A stretch of 64,000 nt of DNA, taken from contig CAJSYZ010000005.1 in assembly GCA_910574455.1 (NCBI GenBank), positions 1,178,001 to 1,242,000 on the forward strand, read 5' to 3'. This document shows, in pieces, positions 21,355-31,914 of the stretch. A program made the position numbers and the translations under genes. How positions within the stretch are numbered: position 1 is the first letter of the stretch; every line of letters begins with the position of its first letter. Origin of the DNA: Trichaptum fuscoviolaceum. Its lineage: Eukaryota; Basidiomycota; Agaricomycetes; Hymenochaetales; Trichaptaceae. Under the pieces are notes generated by a model that worked only from the letters and a program-made list of their open reading frames with translations, ran no database searches and was not told the DNA's origin.

Positions 21355-22585
21355 ATGTTCGCTATTTTTCCTCTCTTCTTTGCCGTGTTTGCGTTTGTCA
21401 GTGCCTCGGCTTTAGAAAGACGGGCAATTGCATTCTTTGCACCAAATGCCAATGGTGGGACTGAGCTAGACGACGCTGGTGGTGGACTCGGAGAACCTCT
21501 CAATGTGAGTTTGCAAGATATATCGTCTACTGAGGAGCATTCAGGAGTTAATGCCTTTCTTCCCGCCATAACTGAAAGGTCATCATCTCAGGTTTGAGTT
21601 CCCCAGCTGTCCTCACCGACGACGGATTTCTCAACTTCGCCCGCTCGCTGCAATTGTAAGTCCCCCATCACCGACGCAACTACCTCTCATGCACATACTC
21701 TCGAATTAATCTATAATCGGAAGCATTTCATCTCCGCGATGCTTCCGAAGAGCGGGAGCAAATGCGATATTATTCTCTTCCCATGTCTTTTCCTCACGTC
21801 ACCGCGTAAAGTGTTCGAATCTCATCTAAAAATACCCTCGCTTCTCTTTCTCTAGTTCGGAAGAGTGTCTCGACATCCACCTTGGTGACCCTCAAAGCGC
21901 GAACCTCGGTGACGGCAATGGTCCAGTCAACCAGACGATGGAACTGCGTTTCGATTTTGGGGATGCTGCACTTGGGACGTGCCTCGAAAGTCTTATCGGT
22001 GGCAATCATCTCCGGTGCGTATAGTCTAGTATGACCTCCAGCATTAAGAAGGGAGGGTTGACACGCTGTCCGCCGGACAAATAGGATGTTCCGCCAAAAC
22101 GGTACAGAGGCAAATAGTGGGGCTCTATTCTTAGCGTACGTCCTCACGATCGCTCGTACCTGATTGTCTTGAAAGATTGACACCAATAATCTCCCCGTAC
22201 CTGGTGGTCTAGTGTCTCACAAGAGGAGGATCTCGAGGAAAGTCACACAATTGTGCCCAATGGGTACAATATCGGTCGGTGAGTGTCACCTGTTCAATTT
22301 TCCTGACTTATTCCCACTGACTTCCAAATGTGAACATTGCGTACTTCATGCAGCGACTCTCTCGTATCCGCTGCAACGGCCGGTCAGACAACCTTCGGTG
22401 GTGTCACATACTCGACGACATCAGAGAATATCACTGGCTTGCTTGATGCGGGGAGCGTTGGTGTAAACCATAGTAAGCTCTGCAGTGAATACTTGAGATA
22501 TTGCTAACTCTCGTGTCTTCTTTCGTGCTACTTAGATATCTCACAAGATGGAATCGTCAAACTCCTCACTGTGACCATCGTCTAA
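21355..22585 (+). CDS. Small secreted protein of a mushroom-specific family, function unknown
   Basis: Seven exons (21355-21504, 21579-21655, 21856-22014, 22085-22135, 22213-22278, 22354-22472, 22536-22585) encode 223 residues; all phases close. An N-terminal hydrophobic stretch (residues 1-18, ending SASA) is a signal peptide. Conserved-looking blocks are VLTDDGFLNFA, HLGDPQSANLGDGNG, GTCLES-GGNHLR, QNG-ANSGA-FLAVS, NGYN-GRD and GVNHN. I recall similar secreted proteins from many agaricomycetes, without a known activity. Two Cys in the mature part (CLDIH and TCLES) could pair. NQT, NGT, NIT and NIS sequons suggest N-glycosylation. I assign no enzyme function. Confidence 0.8.
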
Positions 22586-23253
22586 GTCCAAACTCAGATG
22601 CAATTCATCAATTCGTACTTTTGCTGCTATCATGTTCCAGTCACCCTTCTGCATGTACTTTTCTACGTGTATGCAAAGTTATATGTATATTATTTGCAAG
22701 CGTTTGCACTCGACGAGTGCGCGGAACTCATATTTAGAGTTTGCGCTTCAAGTTCCCGATCCAATGAGACTGAGTTTATGAGATCAAACTCCGAACTTGA
22801 AGCCGAAGCGAGCTTTCAGTTGCCACTGGCAGTAGCTCTCTTAGTACTCCTCCTCTTCAAAGCTTCAAGTTCGCCCTGGAAAAAGGCTACCACAATTCTC
22901 AACTGAAAGAAGTTTATCACAACTCGTTCATGAACGCATTGTTTTATGGATGACTCTGTGGTGGTGGGACTAATGTATTCAACAAGACGAGTCTTGCCGC
23001 TTGCCGTCCATCTTCCCTCTACGACTCAAACACTCTAATTGTACAGAAGTATGATGGAGGGGAAACGAAGAGGTGTGTCATTGATTGACGCTCTGATATT
23101 ATTGGCTTGCGCAAGCTCTCCAACACGGCGATCTCGCCGAGTTATACTAGGATATGCGGTGGTGTCAAGCCCTTTACCCATAGGGAAAAGCTCTTCAACG
23201 CTCTAGCATCTTGAGGTCGACTAGTTCTATCATCTTGCAGAACCTGTTTACGC
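22586..23253. other. Intergenic, no gene supported
   Basis: This 668-bp stretch holds the 3' UTR of the secreted-protein gene and the upstream region of the 726-aa gene. A 102-codon frame at 22598-22906 is AT-rich, without motifs. An acceptor-like TTGCAG at about 23235-23240, just before the next ATG, would also permit an upstream first exon for that gene. Confidence 0.5.
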
Positions 23254-25679
23254 ATGGGTACTCTAGAGCGAGAACCGCTGTCTCTATCAGAAGACCTTCG
23301 AGCCAGGGTCGAGCAAAGGATTCTCGAGGCGGATGCATTGTCCGTATCATCAATCAGCACGAACTCCACAGCGTCCGATGTTATTGGACCAGGAAGGACT
23401 CTCGGAATGGCTTACAAGTTCGCGGGGAAAAGGCTTGAAGCGTCCCTGAACAAGTGCTTTGAGAAAGCCGGGTTTGGTCCACACGCAGCGTCAAGACGCA
23501 TCCAGCGACGCATGTCTCCGCTCGGTGCTTCCTCGAGGGGCGGTTCGTCTGCAGTCGTCGAAGCAATGGGGAGGATGCACAAGTATATGATGCGGCGTGA
23601 TTGTATTAAGCTACTTGCCTATACACAGTGCGTGTACCTTTTTCCGTCGCCCCGCCTTGGTTGTCAGAGCAATGAAACAATGCGCATGCTAGGTCCGACG
23701 TTCTCTCAAATCAGCTGCAAGCACTGGACGAAATTGTCGATTTGTCACTTAAATACCACTACATTCGAGAACTTTTGATTACGCTAGGTATAATCAGGAC
23801 ACTAGCTCGGGTGTGCAGTCGAGCCACCCGAGAGCTTGACAATTGTGCTCTTCAGAGCCGGTCGCGTCGCGCCCTCATCTGCTTCGAAGACACCCATACG
23901 AATACGTTGATGCGGGAAATAGAATATGCGTGCACCAGCCCGGACCCTGTGGCTACTATGCAATACGGTCGTGAATATTGCAATAGTCTTCTGCAGTATA
24001 TGACAGGGTGAGCTGAATTACACAAGTTGTGCACTAGGCGACTAAAAACTCTCTAGGAATGATGGGAATGCAAATATCATTCACTCTTCTATGCAGTTCT
24101 TGGTCAGCCTCTCTGTTAAGGAAGCCAGTGCCAAAATGTTCTTATATTTGACTGACAAAATTCTTCCGAGTCTTGGATCACAACTCATGGGTGTAGTTGG
24201 TCAATTTGAATGGAATATGCTGGATGCACTATTGGTTAAAATCGTGAAACCCAACCGATTGCGGAACACGGAAGACTTGCTTTTTATCCTCTCTCATGTG
24301 GGCGGCGTGCACGAGAATTTAGAGGTCATATTCAGGTAAGCTCGCAAAAGGGAGACGGTTCCAGAAAACTTATTGTTGCCCCCTAATGATATAATAGCCT
24401 CGCAGCTTATTTACCCGAAACAACAAGCGTTCTTCGTCACATATTAGCGCCGTCAATGCTCTCTGAAAAGTTTTTGGGCCTCGCAGATCTTTCATGCGCG
24501 TTTGTCAAGAGCTTCTTGAAAACGAAGAATTTGCAAGACTTTGATATCAACTCATTCGATTATTCTGCATTCTACGCAAAGTATGAAAACATGAGCGCCG
24601 AGTTCAGCTACATGAGCGGGCCATTCCTATGTTTGAGCCTGATAGCCAACTTGGTAGTGGCGAATAGCGTACCAATACATACCATTAAACCGGGCGGACT
24701 CCTTGATACTCTATGTTACCATGTAGCGAAGGCACAACTCGAAAGGTAAAGGTCGGCTTCGCTTCCTTGATGTCGAGGCTGACAAATGTGCATCAGCTGG
24801 GATGAACACTTGCATAACCATATTCAAGCTGTAGCAAAGCGAAACCGGTACGGTGCAGGTGCATTCTTCCGTGCATTTTCGCAAGTATTCGGTGGAGACA
24901 AGCTGGTCGACTCATTCGATATAATGGAACCGTTTCAATCAGAGATCTTAGCAAAGACAGTCCCGCGTGGCTTCACAGAGATCCGCAGGCATCGTGACAA
25001 ATACGGTTGTCTCCTTCGTGTTTGCAAAAAGTACTTCCACCAGGGTGCTCAGCCTCAGACATGGCAATGCTGTTGCGCGTCGAACTTATCCGACGATCTG
25101 CGATGGAAGAGCAGTGATATCATTTACTTGAGACTTCCACGCCTGGAAACATTTATCAAGGCGGGACATCATCCTATATTGGCTGGGAGGGGAAAATATG
25201 GAAAAGAGGAGTACATTGTGATGTCGCCTGAGGCATTATATCCTTCACAAAGGTCGATAGGTTTACTTCAAGATGCTTCGCGAAAACCCCGATTCTTCAA
25301 TGAGCACGGAAGGCCCATAATCGCAGATGAAATATTGGTTCCAGTATTAGCCTGGGATCCAGATACAGGCGCTGGTCAACATAGAATGCCTAATTATGGG
25401 GTTGACTGCACTGGACCTGTGTGGTGGGTTTCTGGAGGGCTTCCAAAGGAGATTAGCGAATCATTCGAAGCTGAACCCTGCTTCGGACGTGTATCACCAG
25501 AATACGCAACTTCAGAAGCAAGTGGATCTTCAGCATATTTCACAGCGCAAGAGTCTTTAGACGACGAAGTACAAGCTGAATATGCCGATAGCGAATCTGC
25601 TAGCGATTATCGGCTGAAGGCAGGCGCGAAGCAAATGGATATAGCCAGAAGCTTGGGCATAAGGGTCCATTTGACGTGA
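23254..25679 (+). CDS. Large mostly helical protein, function unknown
   Basis: Five exons (23254-23631, 23715-24007, 24057-24335, 24398-24745, 24797-25679) give 726 residues in frame. I recognise no family. Residues of about 130-430 read as a run of amphipathic helices with Leu/Ile spacing like armadillo or HEAT-type repeats, for example around FLVSLSVKEASAK and LLFILSHVGG. The C-terminal 290 residues contain several Cys and Trp residues (KYFHQGAQPQTWQCCC) and an acidic Glu/Ser/Ala tail. No signal peptide or membrane segment is visible. An upstream exon is possible because an acceptor-like site precedes the ATG. The gene converges on the GMC gene, with only 84 bp between the stops. Confidence 0.7.
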
Positions 25680-25763
25680 ATAGAATGGACTTGAAAGACC
25701 AATTCCAAATGCTCCTGTGATGTTCAGGTTGCCCTACAGCATAATCGCTACATGAATATATAC

Positions 25764-28216
25764 TTAGGGAAATGTTCTTGTGCTTTGGATAATACTTGCA
25801 GCCTTCTCTCCGATCGCATACACTGTGGATGACTGCAGAGAAAGTCATAAATTAGTGATTCTTTCATGCGTAATTGCAGTGACAGATTACCAAGTGGGCG
25901 CTGACCGGGAATGGTATGATGGATGCGTCTATTGCATAAAGTCAGACAAACGAAGACAAACGAGCATTAATCACTCACCTGCTACTCTGACGTTTGCAGT
26001 CCCATACACCGTTAAGTTGGTATCGACTACACCACCAAGATCTCGCGGCATCATGGAGAGCGATCCAGTTTCATGATTATCACTGAAGGCATTGGCTCTC
26101 ATATAAGCTTCGATTTGTTCGTCCGTAACCTTGTCTGAGCCCGGTTCAAATTCTCCTAAGAAGGTATCATTCAGTGGTGGAGTTGATAACATCTTGCGCG
26201 CTAGTTTGACACTGGCAACGTGCGCAGATACATCCAAAGGGTGCGCGTAATAATTCGGATCGATTGCCGGATTGTCAGAGTGCGACGATGAGACGATGTG
26301 AGTTCGACCTCGAGACAATGGCGCATAGAGCACGTTATTAATCGAAGTGAAAGATCCAGCTGGAAGGGAAGTTAAAGCAGTGGGACCAGCATATCCTGGA
26401 GCTGTACGCGTGACAAGAGCGTGAGCTACAGAGAGACATGTCATTATATACATAGCTCATACCAAGGTTTAATTCAACCGGAAGTTCCTTGTTTTTAGCA
26501 TATAGGCTGAGAGCAACCTCAAGTTGCTTTGCGATGCCCTTCGCCAGATTCACATTGCCATTCGAAAACGCCACTGCGTACGCTTGCAAAGTACGTTCAC
26601 TCTGAGCAATAAGTGCTGCAAGTTCCTTTTGAGAGAACAAGTCGGAGGGTGCGGCAATACCAAGAGCACTGCTGATATTAATTCCAGAGAGCATACCGGT
26701 TCTGTTTGTGAGCCACAGAGCCCCTTGTTCTGCAAGGAATGTCGAATTAAGTAGAAGGTTGTACGTCAAGCTGAACAAAATTCAACATATGTCTGAGCCA
26801 TGAGAGAGGTGTCAAAGTGGCTTACCTGAAGCTCGTAAATGAAGTTACGGAGCTATGGACATGGTCTTTAAAGTTCGAGTCAGGCATTCTTCGGGTGAAA
26901 CAGAAATATATCGACTTATACCTGCAAGATTCTCCCCGACGGTCGGTAGGTCTACGACCTGCTTCACACCAGCTGCTGCTAAGATTCTGTAGTGTGTTTG
27001 TTATGGCAATGTGGCAAGAGTGGGTACAGTGAAACATACGTTGCATTCCCAACGCCGGACAATTCCAAGAATTTTGGGCTTCCGATAGTGCCAGCTGAGA
27101 CAATTACTTCCTTTCCAACAGGAGCCTGGAGAATGGCACCATCGCTAGTGATATACTCGACCGCAGATGCTCGAGCTAGTTTGCTGTTTCCACCCTTCCA
27201 GATGATGCGGCTCGCAGTGGCATTGAGAATTACGGTGAAGTTCGGCCTATCACTGAAAGGTGTGTAATATGCACAAGCTGCTGAACATCTACGCGAAGGC
27301 TCATCAAGCAGAAGTTCGCGCATTTCGCATCGAAAGGAGCTTGCAAGCATACCTTGTGTTGTTGGCCGCATCCATAGAGTTTGGCGAAAATCCCACAGCA
27401 TGCGGGTCGCCATTTGCAAGGTCTGGAGATGCGCGAAAGCCAAGATTTTCTGCGGTTTTCAGCCAAACTCCATATTGTTCAAAGAAGAAATTCGGCCACC
27501 CGACTTTCACTCGACCTTCGAAGCCGTGAACGGAAGGATCGAATCGCACACCTTCCGCGGCCTGCTGTGCGTTGGGTGGGGTGGCCACCTCGGACTTCTT
27601 GAAGAAAGGAAGTAAACCATTCCATGTCCAAGACGGGTCGTTGTTCAAAGTCCCCCAGGCATCATATTGCTCCTTTTCGGCTCTAGGCTATCAAGTCACA
27701 GCCTCAGGTTAGAGGGAATTGAAAATAAAAAAAGTGGAGTGTGAAGGCAAGCACTTACGAATATCATTGCGTTAATTACGGTGCTTCCCCCGAGTGCCTT
27801 TCCAGCATTGACAGTTACTTGTCGGGAGTTCAAATTAACTTGAGGTACAGTTGGATAGGCCCAGTTTAAGGTTGCGAGCGATCCACCCTCTATAGCCAGT
27901 CCAGGCACAAATACCTTGTAAGAAAATAAAGAATCAAGGCCTCATAAAAGAAATGGAATAAGGCTTGAGGACGTACCTCAGGCATGTCCTCGGCATTAAT
28001 GCCTGCCTCTATGACAGCGACTGTCACGCTTGGATCGTCAGTTAGTCTACTAGCTATTGTGAGTCCCCTGTGGGTCAGAGATACCTGAGCAGAAGATCAG
28101 CATGAGAGATAAAGGGGAGCATACGCAGTACCGCCTCCAACGATCACATAGTCATAGACAGCGGAAGCGGATGCCACAGCAAAAAATGCCGGAAGCATCA
28201 ATCCAGAGCTCCACAT
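25764..28216 (-). CDS. Secreted GMC oxidoreductase (aryl-alcohol oxidase/glucose oxidase-like, CAZy AA3)
   Basis: Eleven exons (28216-28125, 28067-27977, 27914-27759, 27687-27353, 27288-27040, 26986-26922, 26865-26826, 26770-26463, 26401-25979, 25928-25891, 25832-25764) encode 621 residues. The family oxidises alcohols or sugars with FAD and often makes H2O2 outside the cell. The sequence shows a signal peptide (to about 20), the FAD-binding VGGGTAG (26-32), the signature KALGGSTVINAMIF, the second signature SAGTIGSPKFLELSG, and VGENLADH. The two active-site His are present, one in DNHETGSLSMMP and one in PFPVSAHLSS. Exact substrate cannot be read. Two exons are very short (40 and 38 nt) and carry conserved residues. 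Confidence 0.9.
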
Positions 28217-28630
28217 TATACGGAAGCTTAAGGATTAAGGTAACCGCTTCGATGATCAAAAGAATATGGCCTTCCGATGGTACTTATACTATAAGCTGGG
28301 GCAACCAGGTGACTCCGGAGTCCGGACGCGACGCATCGAAAATACTATGAGATCAGAGCGTTTTGCCGAACTATGTATGGCCTTGATGGGACCATTGTTG
28401 ATACCCACTTCACCTTCAGAAGGGAAGAAAAGCCGTCCATGGGAAAGCACAGGTTCATCACGCGAAACACTTGATGGACCAGGCTTCATATAGGAAGTCA
28501 ACAAGTCTTTTCAATAAGACTGTCATTTACAAGCAGTCCGAGAAAATTGCGAAATAGCCATCTCACTGATGTACTCATATTCATAGTTCTAGTATCGCGT
28601 ACAGTAGGCGCTCGATTCCACGAGAAAGAC

Positions 28631-31270
28631 TCAATACCCAGCAGCAATTCCATTCTTTCTAGAATCACTTGCCGCTAGCAACCAGGCACTTCAGCTCTTT
28701 CATCAATTAAAGCATAAAGCACGACGCACCATAAATAATATCGCCTATCTTTTCAACAGCTTGCACAACAGCGGCAATTCTATCTATGTTTAAAACTTAC
28801 AGAACAATGCTTCAGCGGTGGAGCCCATGTGACTTTTGACTTCACGTACTGGTTATGTTATGATGCCTTTCCCTTAGCCCCTCAACAATATCGTCCGAAA
28901 GACTGCTATCCACTGCCGTCATGGAGGGATAAAGCTGATCGTGTACCCGACCATATTCGATGGCTTGGCTCACGTCCAAGCCCCATTCGTTTAGACCGAG
29001 AATGACTTGCAGTACGGCACCGAAAATAAGAGAACCACCCGCAGCGCCAATCGCGAGGAAGAAAGAACCGTCTTCATGCTCGATAATAGTAGGCGTAGTG
29101 GAGGAAAGAGGTCGCTTTCCTGGCTCCGGATAGTTGTCTGAAAACAGCAATGAATAAGGGTATAATGTTAAGCTGATTTGAGGAATGTTACGAACATGGC
29201 GATGGCCACAATCCAAACGCATTCGGCTCTCCCGGAGTAGAGAAATCGTCCATCTGCAAGCCAATTAGACATTTAAGACAAGTTTCACACCAAATCATTG
29301 CGTACGTACCTCGTCATTGAATAACACTCCGGTTACGGGATCCATGACTTGCGACCCAAATACAAGATTGACTGTACTTGTAATAGCAACTGCCATTCCG
29401 TTCTTGTCAATGACTGAGGAATGGCTCTGAAAAGCGAATGTCGAGAACAAGTCAGTATCTACCGGGCTCTAATGTACAATGACACTCACAGTTCCGTGAT
29501 CCAAAGGAACATCAAATATGGGGTTGTAATAGTCCGGTGGATGGGTCGTATCCTTATGAAAAAGTACGACTGTTAGTCAAATAAGTTCTATAGCGTAATA
29601 GCGGGACTTACATCCGTGATGTTTGCTGCTACGAGCCTCCCAAAAGCCTTCTTAGGAATTTCATTGATACGAGCCGTATCGTTGGTGAACATAGGATCAC
29701 ACAGCTTTGTTCTATGATGGTCATAAGTTCCCGATGACCAAGCACGCCTAAGTAATCATGCATACCTCGCAGCAAAACCGACTTCATGAAGGTATAGAAA
29801 TTAGACTAATATCAATTTGGATGCAACAGAAAAATACACTTACACTTCAACACTTCTACCAGACGATGAGTATTCAGTGCGGTCCGGCCCTCGCCGGCCA
29901 AGTCATATTGTTCGAGCAGGTTCAACATATGGAGCAAGACCGGTCCGCTCGTAGGTGCATGTGATGTATATACTTTACGACCTCTATATGTTCCCTGTAG
30001 AGCAGGTGCAACCCGAACATCGTAGTTTTCCAAATCCTCGAGTGTCATGATGCCGCCAGTCTTTTGAATCATGTTTATCATAGCTTCTGCTATGGCTCCC
30101 TAACATTGAAGCTATTAGTGAGCTATTCGCCGAAGTCAATGCGGAACGTGTTCATTACCTTGTAGAATGCGTCCGGACCATGTGACGCAATAGCCGCTAG
30201 AGTCTGAGAATACGACGTACGACGAATAAGCTCGCCTTCCTTTAAGGGCAAGCCATTCGGTGCAAAGATATCTCGCCAAACGGTATTGTTCGCGATGAGG
30301 TCCTCGATCATCTTTGGTCGTTTTAGCAACTGGAAAATAGTATATCTGCAGAGGAGTTGTCGCTCACCCAGAGTCTGTTTCCTAATTCCTTCCCTACAGA
30401 CCACCCAGCTGCAAGATCTACACTTGGCTGGACGAGTCTACTCCATGGCATGGAACCCCACCGGCTATGGGCCTCATATAAACCGCGTACTTCTCCAGGC
30501 ACTCCAACAGACAAGCCACCGAATCTAGATGCCATCGGGTTGTTGGAATACATTGTTGTATTTGATTTGGCGGGAGCTATTTCGCGGAAATCTATCGTCC
30601 ACACCTCAGAGGTGGTGTTTTCGGACGTGGGAGGTATGCGGACCGTCATAAACCCACCCCCACCGATGCCAGACCTTCAGAGCCAAGGGAGGTGCAAAGG
30701 TCATGAAGTCCGCAAATCGCATCGAAACGGCACTCACGAGAAGAGATTGACGACGCCGATACAGAATGTCGATGCCACTGCAGCATCTACGGCATTACCA
30801 CCCTCTTTGAGAACGTCTACGCCAATATTAGAGCATACGATATTCTCTGTAGCAACCGCGCCATTTTTTGCTTTAATTAAATATGCAGGATTGCGAGCAC
30901 TGTCTTCAGAAAGCCTCGAAAGTGGTGTAGGATAAGGGCCCGTCGAATGCTGAATCGTGTTCAGAAATATGCATGCCACGACGACACACGCCAGTAGAGC
31001 TACAACACTTATGCCAGCGAGTAAAATCTTCCATCCCAGAACGTCGTTGGGATGTGTTGTTCGCTTCCTTCGGTGAAATGGCAAATATGAGCGGTCCCCA
31101 GTAAACATGCCATCTCTTGCTCCACGACTAAGCTTTTGGGACAAAAAAGGACCCAGTGAGATTCGTTCTTTGCCGTGCCAATCTTCCGCAGACTCTGGGA
31201 GGTCATCAGATTGCTCAGCAAAGACCAGAAGCGGCGAGCGAGGTTGGATTAGAGGTTCGATTTCGTCCAT
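28631..31270 (-). CDS. Gamma-glutamyltransferase 1 (GGT), tandem paralogue
   Basis: Twelve exons encode 672 residues: 31270-30738, 30674-30368, 30329-30159, 30099-29844, 29781-29766, 29711-29612, 29552-29490, 29426-29310, 29253-29196, 29137-28850, 28795-28730, 28674-28631. GGT cleaves the gamma-glutamyl bond of glutathione, starting its breakdown. It is an N-terminal nucleophile enzyme that self-cleaves before a Thr. Visible features are one membrane anchor in the N-terminal 100 residues (type II topology), SSGIGGGGFM, the cleavage site DHGT with Thr482 at an exon end, PGKRPLSST and AAGGS. The start is the ATG at 31270; the position equal to the GGT2 start reads ATA and is followed by TAG. 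Exon lengths match GGT2 almost one for one. Confidence 0.9.
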
Positions 31271-31282
31271 AGGTGGCTGCAA

Positions 31283-31800
31283 GGATGCGCAGAGGAACTA
31301 AGGTATGTTGGACAACGAGTACAAGCTCAAGCCCCTTGATAAGGCTCAAGTCTTGCAGAACGCCGCGTATGTGCCGTGTTCCCAGCTCTGTAAGCTAACT
31401 GGCGGCACTTCAAGTTGCGGACGTCAGGCATACACCTCAGGCTGTCGCGTGAGAGTAGGGCTTATCAACGACTCGGAACCCGGTGTCGGCAGTTTAGTTA
31501 CATAACGGCCACCACGTCAGCTCTCGAGCTCGAGCTCAACGTCAGCAACAGCGACGAGAGGCATCACAGGACGCTCACGAACGTCGTTAGAGATTCAGTG
31601 GGAGGTTGGTACGACAAGCATCGACACGGCTGGTGCTTTTATAGGGCAAATCAGAAGTACGTACAACTTTCAGGGTCTAAGTCGAAGTCGCCATCGGTCC
31701 CTAGCATGGCGACAGCGAGGTCTCGGAAGCGCACTCATGTTCGACTCTCGAATCGACCTTTAAACTTATTGCAGACCACAACTATCTTTCATGTTGATCG
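31283..31800. pseudogene. Decayed copy of the GGT2 upstream region and neighbour 5' exons
   Basis: Sequence upstream of GGT1 aligns to that upstream of GGT2. The GGT2 start ATGCCTCGG corresponds to ATACCTTAG near 31310, CACTTCAAGTTG occurs in both (31406 and 34724), and the GCGACGAG-GGCAT-CAGGACG block (about 31551) matches the first exon of the divergent gene at 34810. The copy at 31550 has lost that ATG (ATC). A CAGGGT-T- stretch near 31670 matches the next exon. The duplication that made two GGT genes therefore also carried the promoter and 5' end of the neighbour, which has decayed here. Confidence 0.65.
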
Positions 31801-31914
31801 TTGATTTTACATGTAATGAGAGAGCGATACAAGACTTGTCTGCATAGTGGCACCAATAACCGTACATATAATATACATGTGAAGTCGAAAGCACAAGATA
31901 AAATGATACAGGAT

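Noticed and set aside
21805..21825. GTTCGAATCTC, resembling a tRNA B box
   Set aside because: It lies inside intron 2 of the secreted-protein gene, with no A box at the right distance and no cloverleaf.
30357..30935. 192-codon plus-strand frame within GGT1
   Set aside because: Antisense to GGT1 exons 1-3, which carry clear family motifs.
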